Source: Lachnospiraceae bacterium UBA3711
Lineage (GTDB): Bacteria; Bacillota; Clostridia; Lachnospirales; Lachnospiraceae
Direction of reading: 5' to 3'
Assembly: GCA_002371345.1 (NCBI GenBank)
Contig: DFHY01000092.1
Location: 1-14,443 of the forward strand
DNA: 14,443 bases
In this document: positions 1 to 6,943 of the stretch, piece by piece
Numbering within the stretch: the stretch's first letter is position 1
Layout: each line of letters starts with the position of its first letter
The notes under the pieces: generated by a model
Seen by the model: only the letters and a program-made list of their open reading frames with translations
Told to the model about the DNA's origin: nothing
The model's database searches: none
Program-made: the position numbers and the translations under genes

Positions 1-893
1 CGCCGGAGTACTCCGGCCTCCTGGATGGGTCTGCAGTTACCTCCATGCCGTATGTATCTCTGGATATTACAGACCACGAAGCCGTTATGGATACGGTGAA
101 GAGTCTTGGACCTGACGTCATCGTTCACTGTGCGGCATGGACAGCGGTTGATCTTGCCGAGGATGAGGACAAAGCGGACAAGGTGCGTGCTGTCAATGTT
201 GACGGTACAAAGAATATGGCGCAGGCTGCGGCCGCGTGCGGGGCAAAGATAGTATATCTGTCGACGGACTATGTGTTTGACGGAACCGGGCAGATCCCGT
301 GGAAGCCTGATGACAGGAATTATGCTCCCCTCAATGTTTACGGACAGTCAAAGCTTGACGGAGAGAAAGCGGTATCGGGCGCGACCGACAGGTTCTTTAT
401 CGTGAGGATTGCATGGGTATTCGGAAAGAACGGCAAGAACTTTATCAGGACGATGCTCAATATCGGGAAGACTCATGACGAGCTGAGCGTTGTTGATGAC
501 CAGATCGGTACGCCTACCTATACGCTGGATCTCGCATCGCTTCTTGTCGATATGATAGAAACTGAGAAGTTCGGGTTCTATCACGCTACAAACTCAGAGC
601 TGCCGGCAGACTCAGGAGAGTATACTTCCGAGGGCACTAAGACCGGATATATCAGCTGGTATGATTTTGCGAAAGAGATTTTCCGCCAGGCATCGCTGCT
701 CGGGCATGAAGAATACGATGCCGCCCACCTGAAGCTGAATCCGGTGTCAACGGCGCAGTACGGTGTGTCAAAGGCGAAGCGTCCGTTCAACAGCAGGCTG
801 GATAAGAGCAAGCTGGCAGAGGCGGGATTTAAGCCTCTTCCCGACTGGAGGGACGCACTGGGGAGGTATCTGAAGGAAATAGATTTGGGGTAA
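1..893 (+). CDS. rfbD: dTDP-4-dehydrorhamnose reductase, 5' end cut by window edge
   Basis: Last enzyme of dTDP-L-rhamnose synthesis: it reduces dTDP-4-keto-L-rhamnose with NAD(P)H in the cytoplasm. The frame is open from the window edge (first full codon at 3), so the ATG at 45 is internal. About 20 N-terminal residues, including the GxxGxxG nucleotide loop, lie outside. Counting from that ATG, the extended-SDR features are HCAAWTAVDLAE (28-39), the LSTDYVFDG block (72-80) with S73/T74, the catalytic YxxxK pair Y99 and K103, and the RmlD-typical segment DDQIGTPTYTLDLA. The C-terminus ends normally with a PLPDWRDAL-type segment. rfbC follows after 47 bp, so the two are probably one operon. 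The order rfbD-rfbC suggests that rfbA and rfbB lie upstream, but this cannot be seen. The family assignment is firm; only the start is missing. Confidence 0.95.
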   Translation, partial: PEYSGLLDGSAVTSMPYVSLDITDHEAVMDTVKSLGPDVIVHCAAWTAVDLAEDEDKADKVRAVNVDGTKNMAQAAAACGAKIVYLSTDYVFDGTGQIPWKPDDRNYAPLNVYGQSKLDGEKAVSGATDRFFIVRIAWVFGKNGKNFIRTMLNIGKTHDELSVVDDQIGTPTYTLDLASLLVDMIETEKFGFYHATNSELPADSGEYTSEGTKTGYISWYDFAKEIFRQASLLGHEEYDAAHLKLNPVSTAQYGVSKAKRPFNSRLDKSKLAEAGFKPLPDWRDALGRYLKEIDLG

Positions 894-940
894 GGAACAG
901 AAGACCTGGGTTTCATTAACCGCAGAAAAAAGGAGCACAC

Positions 941-1543
941 ATGGGACAGATTACAGTGACTAAATTGCCTATCGAAGGCCTGTATGTGATAGAGCCGGCG
1001 CTGCATGGGGATAAGCGCGGATATTTCATGGAGACATACAATCAGAATGATATGCGTGAGGCGGGCCTGGATATGGTCTTTGTGCAGGACAATCAGTCTT
1101 CATCAGTGAAGGGAGTTCTGCGCGGCCTGCATTTCCAGAAGCAGTATCCTCAGGGAAAACTCGTGAGAGTGATTCGCGGCAGCGTATTCGATGTGGCTGT
1201 GGATCTTCGGCAGGGCAGCCCGACATATGGACAGTGGCATGGCGAGATTCTGACGGAAGAAAACCATAAGCAGTATTATATCTCTGAAGGATTTGCTCAT
1301 GGATTCCTCGTTCTGTCAGATATAGCTGAGTTCTGCTACAAATGCACCGACTTCTATCATCCGGGCGACGAGGGCGGACTTGCCTGGAATGATCCGGCGA
1401 TAGGAATCGAGTGGCCGGGACTTACAGGGACATATCCGGGAAATGCCTCCGTGTCGGACTATCATCTGCCTGACGGCACAAGGCTTAATCTGTCAGAAAA
1501 GGATGAGAAGTGGGATGTCCTGTCCAAAACTTTCCACTTCTGA
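941..1543 (+). CDS. rfbC: dTDP-4-dehydrorhamnose 3,5-epimerase
   Basis: Epimerises dTDP-4-keto-6-deoxyglucose at C3 and C5, the step before RfbD. The protein is 200 aa, slightly longer than the usual 180-190. It is a single RmlC-type cupin. Visible family signatures are the N-terminal segment with HGDKRGYFMETY (22-33), VLRGLHFQ with the catalytic base H64 (59-66), the substrate-contact segment GKLVRVIRGSVFDVAVDLR (72-90), EGFAHGFLVLSD with H120, and EFCYKCTDFYHP with the catalytic acid Y133. The start is supported by AAAAGGAG five bases upstream. No terminator is visible behind it before the peptidase gene. Together with the rfbD end upstream it points to rhamnose in a cell-wall or capsular polysaccharide. 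Confidence 0.96.
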   Translation: MGQITVTKLPIEGLYVIEPALHGDKRGYFMETYNQNDMREAGLDMVFVQDNQSSSVKGVLRGLHFQKQYPQGKLVRVIRGSVFDVAVDLRQGSPTYGQWHGEILTEENHKQYYISEGFAHGFLVLSDIAEFCYKCTDFYHPGDEGGLAWNDPAIGIEWPGLTGTYPGNASVSDYHLPDGTRLNLSEKDEKWDVLSKTFHF

Positions 1544-1649
1544 ATATAACTGCAAGGCCGGAGTAATCAATTCGCGGCAGCCGTGCGGTACTGGTTTCAT
1601 TCGATAGGGACTTTTATAACTACTTGCGGCGCGGGCTGAACGGAGAAAC

Positions 1650-1677
1650 GGAGACCAATATGAGGAGACCAATATGA
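1650..1677 (+). repeat. Perfect 14-bp tandem duplication of ribosome binding site and start codon
   Basis: The unit GGAGACCAATATGA occurs twice in a row (1650-1663 and 1664-1677). Each copy carries a GGAG ribosome binding site and an ATG (1660 and 1674). The copies are out of frame with each other. The first ATG opens a five-codon ORF (Met-Arg-Arg-Pro-Ile) whose TGA (1675-1677) overlaps the peptidase ATG as ATGA. The arrangement would allow translational coupling; whether it is used is unknown. Confidence 0.9.
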
Positions 1678-3149
1678 CAGAGAATAAGGACAACGATATT
1701 AAAGAGCCTGAGTACAGGGAGTATATCGACCGGTGGATCGACGGGCACCGCGAAGAGATGATTGAAGATCTGAAATCACTGGTTCGGATTGCGTCGGTCA
1801 AGGGAGAGGCACGTGAAGGGATGCCGTTCGGAGAGATGCCGGCAAGGGCGGTCCATGCTATGCAGGAGATGATGGAGCGTTACGGCCTTCGTGTAACCAA
1901 TTATGAGAATTACTGTATTGCGGGAGATCTGGATGCGGAAGGCGGCAAGGCACTTGATATACTGGCACATCTCGATGTCGTGCCCGTGTCTGACACCTGG
2001 ACAAAAACAGCGCCTTTTGAGCCTCTTGTCGAAGGGGACAGAATCTACGGACGCGGCACGAGCGACGACAAGGGTCCCGCGGTAGCTGCACTGTACGCGA
2101 TGCGCTGCATCCGTGAGCTCGGGCTTGACCTGAAAAATGGTGTGAGACTTATCTGCGGATCTGATGAAGAGAGCGGGTCTGCTGATCTTGAATATTATTA
2201 TGCAAGAGAGAAGGAGGCGCTTTATACATTCTCTCCAGACTCGCACTATCCGCTCATAAACATAGAGAAGGGACGTCTGAGCAGGAAATTCTGCGCCGAA
2301 GGCGCAGGAGCGGCCGATGCTCCGAAGGCGGGATATGTAAGGATACTCAGTATAAACGTGGGTGACGCCCCGAATATTGTACCTGGAAGGGGAACTATGG
2401 TCATATCCGGCGCTTCCGATGACATGCTGAGAAAGGCGGCTGATGAGACGGAGGCGCTTACAGGCGGGTCATTTTCCTGGAAGACAGAGGATGGGAAGAG
2501 TGTTGTGACAGCTGCAGGGGAATCCGCGCATGCTGCGTCCCCGGAGCTCGGCATCAACAGCGTTACGATGCTTCTGGAGCTTATTAAGCGCCTCCCCGTC
2601 ACAGAAGATTATGGCAGTGCGCTTCTTGGAAGAGTCGGACAGCTGTGGCCCCACGGCGATTATTATGGAGAAGGGCTTGGCGTCGGCGCGTGCGATGAAG
2701 AGAGCGGGAAGCTGACGATGTCGCTTGATATATTGCGTTACGATCTCTCTGAGGATAGCGGCATGTTCAGGCTTGAGGGAGCTTTCGACTGCAGAGCGCC
2801 TCTTTGCTGTGATGACAACAACCTTACCGCTAAGGTCAGGGCCAGACTTAAAGCTGAAGGTTTGGCGATGGAAGAGGGGAATATGACGCCCGTGCACTAT
2901 GTGAGCGCGGATTCGGAGATTGTCAGGAAGCTTCTTGAGTCATATGAACTGTATTTCGGTAAGAAGGGCGAGCCGTTCGCCATCGGAGGGGGAACCTACG
3001 TACATGATCTGGAGCGCGGAGTCGCATTCGGGTGCGCGGTTCCGGGAGTGGATAACCGTATGCACGGTGATGACGAGTTCATGGAGATACCGGTACTGGT
3101 AACAAGCGCGAAGATCTTCGCTGACGCGATCATGAGGCTGTGCTCCTGA
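1674..3149 (+). CDS. pepV: M20 family dipeptidase, PepV/Sapep type
   Basis: Predicted cytoplasmic metal-dependent (Zn2+ or Mn2+) dipeptidase with broad specificity, releasing amino acids from dipeptides. At 491 aa it has PepV length, and the motifs come in the family order. These are AHLDVVP with metal ligand H99 and D101; YGRGTSDDKGP with bridging D131; GSDEESGS with general base E165 and ligand E166; SPDSHYPLINIEKG with ligand D189; a lid-domain HAASPELGINS segment; GGGTYVHD near the C-terminus; and MHGDDEF with ligand H464. No signal peptide is present. The gene sits 130 bp behind rfbC with no evident terminator between, so read-through is possible. The start is set by the second copy of the duplicated GGAG...ATG unit; the first ATG leads only into a five-codon ORF. 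Specificity within M20 cannot be told from motifs. Confidence 0.92.
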   Translation: MTENKDNDIKEPEYREYIDRWIDGHREEMIEDLKSLVRIASVKGEAREGMPFGEMPARAVHAMQEMMERYGLRVTNYENYCIAGDLDAEGGKALDILAHLDVVPVSDTWTKTAPFEPLVEGDRIYGRGTSDDKGPAVAALYAMRCIRELGLDLKNGVRLICGSDEESGSADLEYYYAREKEALYTFSPDSHYPLINIEKGRLSRKFCAEGAGAADAPKAGYVRILSINVGDAPNIVPGRGTMVISGASDDMLRKAADETEALTGGSFSWKTEDGKSVVTAAGESAHAASPELGINSVTMLLELIKRLPVTEDYGSALLGRVGQLWPHGDYYGEGLGVGACDEESGKLTMSLDILRYDLSEDSGMFRLEGAFDCRAPLCCDDNNLTAKVRARLKAEGLAMEEGNMTPVHYVSADSEIVRKLLESYELYFGKKGEPFAIGGGTYVHDLERGVAFGCAVPGVDNRMHGDDEFMEIPVLVTSAKIFADAIMRLCS

Positions 3150-3238
3150 GAAACCTGCGGGTTAATCATATGATGATGCTGGAGCCAGGAGTACCTTTTG
3201 CCCCCAACTATGATGTACGGATCGCTTCACGGAGTATG

Positions 3239-3267
3239 TTGATTTTTCAGAGCGCTTTTGATATTAT
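3239..3267 (+). promoter_or_regulatory. SigA-type promoter for the lipoprotein gene
   Basis: TTGATT (3239-3244) and TATTAT (3262-3267) are separated by exactly 17 bp. The start point would be near 3274, giving a leader of about 87 nt before the ATG at 3361. The -10 box matches consensus at 5 of 6 positions and the -35 at 4 of 6. Not tested experimentally. Confidence 0.6.
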
Positions 3268-3360
3268 GGCTCAGTGCCATGAGAAGGCTAAGGCGGCCCT
3301 AGTGGCATAAGCACAGTGGTAGAAGGAGTTGCAGGATTAATTTGATAAGGGGATGACAGA

Positions 3361-3843
3361 ATGAGGAAAATAACGAAATGCTTTGCACTTGTGGCTGCAC
3401 TGGCGGTGAGCGCATTCGCGCTGACAGCCTGTTCCGGTTCCGGAAACTCATCGAAGGAGATTGATGTTGTCAAGACGGCGGATGACCTTAACAGCTCGGT
3501 TATTACCAGCGACCAGCTCACGGAGACAAAGAGCGAGATGCTGGGGAGCATCTATTTCTTTGAGGACGGACAGGTTGAGAAGAGCAAGGTTTACATGAGC
3601 GGCAACGCTACCGCGGATGAGATCGTGGTTGTCCAGTGCAAGGATGAGGATGCTGCGAAATCAGCGGCTGAGCTGCTGAAAACCAGAGTCAAGAACCAGA
3701 CTGAACTGTTCTCGACATACAACGCGGGTGAGGCCGCCAAGCTTGAGAAGGCCATCGTGAAGAATACCGGCAAGTACGCTGTGCTGTGTGTGTGCGATGA
3801 CTATGATAAGGCGGAGAGCATACTCAAGGACGCGGGCTTCTGA
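3361..3843 (+). CDS. DUF4358-like small lipoprotein
   Basis: A 160-aa secreted lipoprotein of unknown function. Residues 1-24 form a lipoprotein signal peptide: basic MRKITK, a hydrophobic core, then the lipobox LTAC with C24 as the lipidated cysteine, followed by the small polar stretch SGSGNSS. The mature part (about 30-160) is acidic and lysine-rich and has no transmembrane segment. It resembles the DUF4358 family of Clostridial lipoproteins by length, lipobox, the SEMLGSIYFF-type segment and the C-terminal YAVLCVCDDYDKAESIL segment; this family call is from recognition, not a search. AAGGGG at 3347-3352 supports the start. A good promoter precedes the gene and a strong terminator follows, so it is probably monocistronic. 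It faces the SGNH hydrolase gene tail to tail, and a role at the cell surface beside the acylation genes is only an inference. Confidence 0.8.
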   Translation: MRKITKCFALVAALAVSAFALTACSGSGNSSKEIDVVKTADDLNSSVITSDQLTETKSEMLGSIYFFEDGQVEKSKVYMSGNATADEIVVVQCKDEDAAKSAAELLKTRVKNQTELFSTYNAGEAAKLEKAIVKNTGKYAVLCVCDDYDKAESILKDAGF

Positions 3844-3860
3844 TATCTGAACTGCTATAA

Positions 3861-3896
3861 AAAGAGAACTCCGGGAGAAAAACCGGAGTTCTCTTT
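3861..3896. terminator. Bidirectional intrinsic terminator
   Basis: A perfect 14-bp stem (3861-3874 with 3883-3896, AAAGAGAACTCCGG and its complement) closes an 8-nt loop. It is followed on the plus strand by a T-rich run and preceded by an A-run that reads as TTTTTATA on the minus strand. It lies 17 bp behind the lipoprotein stop and faces the convergent SGNH gene, so it can stop transcription from both sides. Confidence 0.9.
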
Positions 3897-4160
3897 CTTA
3901 GGAAGGCCGCCCTTATACTTAAATGAAGTAGTAGTAATACTTGTTGAGCCGGAGCCATAATCAATCTTAGTCATTTTCTTTAATCTCTTCATCTGCGCAG
4001 GATTAACCGCGCATCGCGCGATATGTTTGCAGTAAGGGTTGTTATAACAGATTCATTAATAGGCATCATCCCTTTCTGGCAGACAATACATTCAAAAAAG
4101 ATTATTGCATCATAGAATAAACAGGACACAATTAATGTGTCATAAAAGCTGTATTATATG
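3897..4160. other. Intergenic stretch between convergent genes; no convincing gene
   Basis: Between the terminator and the SGNH gene end there is no recognisable protein. On the minus strand a 26-codon ORF (4069 to 3989, after AGAAAGG with very short spacing) ends in ATGA overlap with a second ORF of 45 aa (3992 to 3855). The second has a basic start (MKRLKKMTK) and a Ser/Thr-rich middle. It runs through the terminator hairpin, which argues against it being a gene. A small GC hairpin CGCGC-ATC-GCGCG lies at 4008-4020. A weak hairpin at 4125-4141 could end the SGNH transcript. Confidence 0.5.
4125..4141 (-). terminator. Possible weak terminator of the SGNH gene
   Basis: GACACA (4125-4130) pairs with TGTGTC (4136-4141) around a 5-nt loop, 20 bp behind the stop of the minus-strand SGNH gene. 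On the minus strand CTGTTTATT follows. The stem is short and AT-rich, so the stronger hairpin at 3861-3896 may be the real end of the transcript. Confidence 0.25.
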
Positions 4161-5357
4161 TCAGCTTACGCTGATAGCATCACTTCCGCCTCCGGACTTT
4201 GCCTCGTTCTCAGTCTCTATGGCAGAGACTACAGATCCTGCAGTTGTTTCAGGGTGAGAAGCCGCCTCGGCGGCGAATTCCTCGTCCGTAATATAGTGAG
4301 TCTTAAGATAATCAAGCATCATCTCCAGGTAGTTCGCGTACAGGTGGATGCCGTCCGGTGACGCGTCGGATATCAGCTCCCCGTAGCCGTCGGAGAAGAT
4401 TTCGTTAAGGTTCAGGTAATAGCTGTACCAGAGCTCCTCACAGGCTTCCAGGATATAACCGTTGATCTTGCGGACGTTGTCGTTATTGTCATACTCGAAG
4501 CCGGCCGCGATCTTGGACTCGTCAACATAGATGACCGAGCATACATAGATAATCGCGTCAGGCTGCAGCTCGTGGAAATGTTCAAGCACTGACTTGAACG
4601 TCGGAAGAAAGTCTTCCCACGGATAATAACCAAGGTCATTCGCACCGAGCATCAGATAGATCTTGTCATACTGCTGACCGCTGAGTCCCTGATATACGGA
4701 GATATTGCCCTGAGAGGTCTGGATGATCTGCTTGTCCATGTCGTTGATGGCAAGACCTATACCTGTCAGGAAGGTTCCCTGCGTGATACCGGAGGAATTG
4801 CGGAATCCCTCCATACGCGAATCTCCGATAAAGACAGCGTTGCGGAAAAATGAATCGTCCATGGCGACATCACGCTCGGGTACGACCTTGGCACTGCTGA
4901 TCGCCTCAGAGGACTGCGTTGCCATGTGTTCAGCAGGTGATGCCGCCGCATCGGTCTCCTGAATCACGTCATCGGCATTTCCGCCGGCGAGGGCTACAAC
5001 AGATGAACTGCCGCCGGAAGAGGATGAAGACTCCCTGGTTGATACGGCAGTATCGGTGTCTGCCGAATTCTGAAGCAGGCCTTCCGTCTGCGCATCGTTG
5101 TGCGTATTCATAATCTCGACGCTGGTTCCCACATGATGAGAGAACAGCCTGTAGATCACATTGCCTTCAAATACCACGAGAACCAGGCATACAAGTCCGA
5201 GCAGCCGGGCGACCATGAACCTTCCGGCATCTGACCGTATGGATCTTCCTCTTTTCTTTCCGCTTCTCCTGCGGGCGCTGCCGGTTCTTTGAGCGGCAGG
5301 GGAAGCGTCTTTATTCTGAATCAGTTCATCCGGCTTCCCGGAGTCTGTCTTTTCCAT
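4161..5357 (-). CDS. Membrane-anchored SGNH/GDSL-type hydrolase
   Basis: A 398-aa extracytoplasmic serine esterase or deacylase. Residues 1-47 are cytoplasmic, with a strongly basic stretch (about 29-46). Residues 49-66 form one membrane segment, giving an N-in/C-out signal anchor. Residues about 85-165 are a Ser/Gly/Ala/Thr-rich linker that includes a run of five serines. The catalytic domain spans about 170-355: block I FIGDSRMEG with nucleophile S180; an oxyanion block with GAND (238-241); block V DGIHLYANY with D335 and H338. The C-terminal 40 residues are low complexity. The start is supported by AAAGGAG 10 bases upstream. It diverges from the MBOAT-DHHW pair through overlapping promoters. 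The likely substrate is an acylated surface polymer, perhaps the product of its divergent neighbours, but lipid or peptidoglycan ester targets cannot be excluded. Confidence 0.85.
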   Translation of the reverse strand: MEKTDSGKPDELIQNKDASPAAQRTGSARRRSGKKRGRSIRSDAGRFMVARLLGLVCLVLVVFEGNVIYRLFSHHVGTSVEIMNTHNDAQTEGLLQNSADTDTAVSTRESSSSSGGSSSVVALAGGNADDVIQETDAAASPAEHMATQSSEAISSAKVVPERDVAMDDSFFRNAVFIGDSRMEGFRNSSGITQGTFLTGIGLAINDMDKQIIQTSQGNISVYQGLSGQQYDKIYLMLGANDLGYYPWEDFLPTFKSVLEHFHELQPDAIIYVCSVIYVDESKIAAGFEYDNNDNVRKINGYILEACEELWYSYYLNLNEIFSDGYGELISDASPDGIHLYANYLEMMLDYLKTHYITDEEFAAEAASHPETTAGSVVSAIETENEAKSGGGSDAISVS

Positions 5358-5446
5358 GCAGATATGTCTCCTTTATACTTCATCTGCAACAATAAAAACA
5401 GCAGACAAAGCCTTGTGTTATATGTGTCCGGCACGCAAAGTCGCTG

Positions 5447-5475
5447 TTGAACACAATACTTTATTATTATATAAT
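5447..5475 (+). promoter_or_regulatory. Consensus SigA-type promoter of the MBOAT-DHHW operon
   Basis: TTGAAC (5447-5452), a 17-bp spacer and a perfect TATAAT (5470-5475). Start point near 5482, leader of about 34 nt to the ATG at 5516, with GGGGTG (5503-5508) as ribosome binding site. The -10 box is half of the palindrome ATTATATAAT (5466-5475) that also supplies the opposing promoter. Confidence 0.8.
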
Positions 5476-5493
5476 AACCGGGTTGATTGTAAA
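5466..5493 (-). promoter_or_regulatory. SigA-type promoter of the SGNH hydrolase gene, face to face with the MBOAT promoter
   Basis: Read on the minus strand: TTTACA (complement of 5488-5493), a 16-bp spacer and TATAAT (complement of 5466-5471). The -35 matches consensus at 5 of 6 positions and the -10 at 6 of 6. Start point near 5459, so the SGNH leader is about 100 nt. The two -10 boxes overlap by two bases. Confidence 0.7.
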
Positions 5494-5515
5494 GTTATTT
5501 TTGGGGTGAACAAGC

Positions 5516-6934
5516 ATGGTATTCAGCAGTCTGCTGTTTCTGTTCCGGTTCCTCCCGCTGGTGCTGATTCTCTATTATGCAGTACCTGCACGGGCGCGTA
5601 ATCTGGTGCTGCTTCTGGTCAGCCTGGTTTTTTACGCCTGGGGCGAGCCGGTATATGTGATCCTGATGATCGTGTCGATCCTTATCTCCTGGACGGGAGG
5701 TCTGCTGGTGGATCACTATATGCATATGGGCAGGACACGGGCCGCCAGGGTCAGCCTTGTGGTATCGGTTGCCGGCGGGCTGTCTCTGCTGGGATTTTTC
5801 AAATACGCTGACTTTGTACTGCGGACAATAAATGATATTGCGCACAGTGATATCCCGCTTCTGGAACTCGCGCTCCCGATAGGCATCAGTTTCTATACAT
5901 TTCAGACGATCTCATATATCATCGATGTGTACCGCGGAAGTGCGCGTGTACAGAAAAACATAATATCCTACGGCGCTTATGTAACCATGTTCCCGCAGCT
6001 TATAGCGGGACCGATAGTTCAGTACAAGACGATCGACGAGCAGCTGCGCTTCCGAAGGGAATCCTCGGATGAGTTTGCCGAGGGTGTGATGCGTTTCATG
6101 ACAGGACTGGGGAAGAAGGTCCTTCTCGCCAACAACGCGGGCATTCTGTGGGACTCTATCCGGGTCATGGATACCGGAAGCATGCCGGCTCTTACCGCCT
6201 GGATAGGAATAGCAGCCTATACTTTCCAGATATACTTCGACTTCTCCGGCTATTCTGATATGGCGATAGGACTCGGGCATATGTTCGGCTTCAGATTCCT
6301 TGAAAACTTTGAGCATCCGTATGAGTCAAAGAGCGCTTCGGAGTTCTGGAGAAGATGGCACATTTCTCTGGGAACGTGGTTCAGAGAGTATGTTTATATA
6401 CCTCTGGGCGGAAGCCGGAGAGGGACGTCCGGTCTCATAAAGAGCACAATGGCGGTATGGCTCCTGACGGGAATCTGGCACGGTGCTGACTGGAACTTTA
6501 TGATCTGGGGACTGTACTACGGAGTGCTGCTCCTCCTGGAGAAGCTGGTGTATGGGAAGGCGCTGTCGAGGCTGCCGTCTGTGCTGCAGCATGTATACTG
6601 CATGCTGGCGGTCATGATCGGATGGTATATATTCTCATTTAATGAGATCTCAGGCGGGATCAGTTACCTTGGAGCCATGTTCGGCGCCGGTGGGAGCTTC
6701 CTGAATAACGGAACCGTATATGTGCTCTACTCCAATGTGGTGCTGCTTATCGCGCTGATTCTCGGAAGCACAACGATGCCGGTACGTGCTGCCAGGGCAG
6801 TTATGGACAGATTCAGGGAATCCGGCACTGCCTGCGTTATCCTGAAGAGTGTATTTATAGTCGTGGTGTTTCTGATGAGCATAGCTTATCTTGTCAGCGC
6901 GTCCTACAATCCGTTTTTGTATTTCAGATTCTAA
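5516..6934 (+). CDS. MBOAT family O-acyltransferase (AlgI/DltB-like)
   Basis: A 472-aa polytopic membrane enzyme that moves an acyl group (usually acetyl) across the membrane for O-acylation of an exported polymer. Hydrophobic segments begin at residue 3 and recur throughout, e.g. 29-60, 80-97, 116-131, 225-245, 311-342 and a C-terminal segment about 433-460. The AlgI-type core is clear: YTFQTISYIIDVYRG (127-141), MFPQLIAGPIVQY (158-170), YFDFSGYSDMAIGLG (240-254), then SEFWRRWHISLGTWFREYVY with H282, and LLTGIWHGADWNF with the catalytic histidine H322. Length is normal. The DHHW gene follows after 9 bp, matching the common pairing of an MBOAT with an AlgX/AlgJ-like partner. The acyl donor and polymer are not known; rhamnose genes upstream make a rhamnose-containing polysaccharide a reasonable guess, while teichoic acid D-alanylation is unlikely without dltA and dltC. 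Confidence 0.92.
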   Translation: MVFSSLLFLFRFLPLVLILYYAVPARARNLVLLLVSLVFYAWGEPVYVILMIVSILISWTGGLLVDHYMHMGRTRAARVSLVVSVAGGLSLLGFFKYADFVLRTINDIAHSDIPLLELALPIGISFYTFQTISYIIDVYRGSARVQKNIISYGAYVTMFPQLIAGPIVQYKTIDEQLRFRRESSDEFAEGVMRFMTGLGKKVLLANNAGILWDSIRVMDTGSMPALTAWIGIAAYTFQIYFDFSGYSDMAIGLGHMFGFRFLENFEHPYESKSASEFWRRWHISLGTWFREYVYIPLGGSRRGTSGLIKSTMAVWLLTGIWHGADWNFMIWGLYYGVLLLLEKLVYGKALSRLPSVLQHVYCMLAVMIGWYIFSFNEISGGISYLGAMFGAGGSFLNNGTVYVLYSNVVLLIALILGSTTMPVRAARAVMDRFRESGTACVILKSVFIVVVFLMSIAYLVSASYNPFLYFRF

Positions 6935-6943
6935 GAGAAAGCC

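Noticed and set aside
1544..1649. Terminator or promoter between rfbC and the peptidase gene
   Set aside because: Only short CGGC-A-GCCG pairing without a T-run, and no -35/-10 pair with proper spacing.
1776..2246. 156-aa minus-strand ORF inside the dipeptidase gene
   Set aside because: Antisense shadow of a gene with intact catalytic motifs.
3296..3345. tRNA-like fragment (GCATAAGCACAGTGGTAGAA resembles a D-arm)
   Set aside because: No T-arm GTTCGA motif, no acceptor pairing and no anticodon stem could be built.
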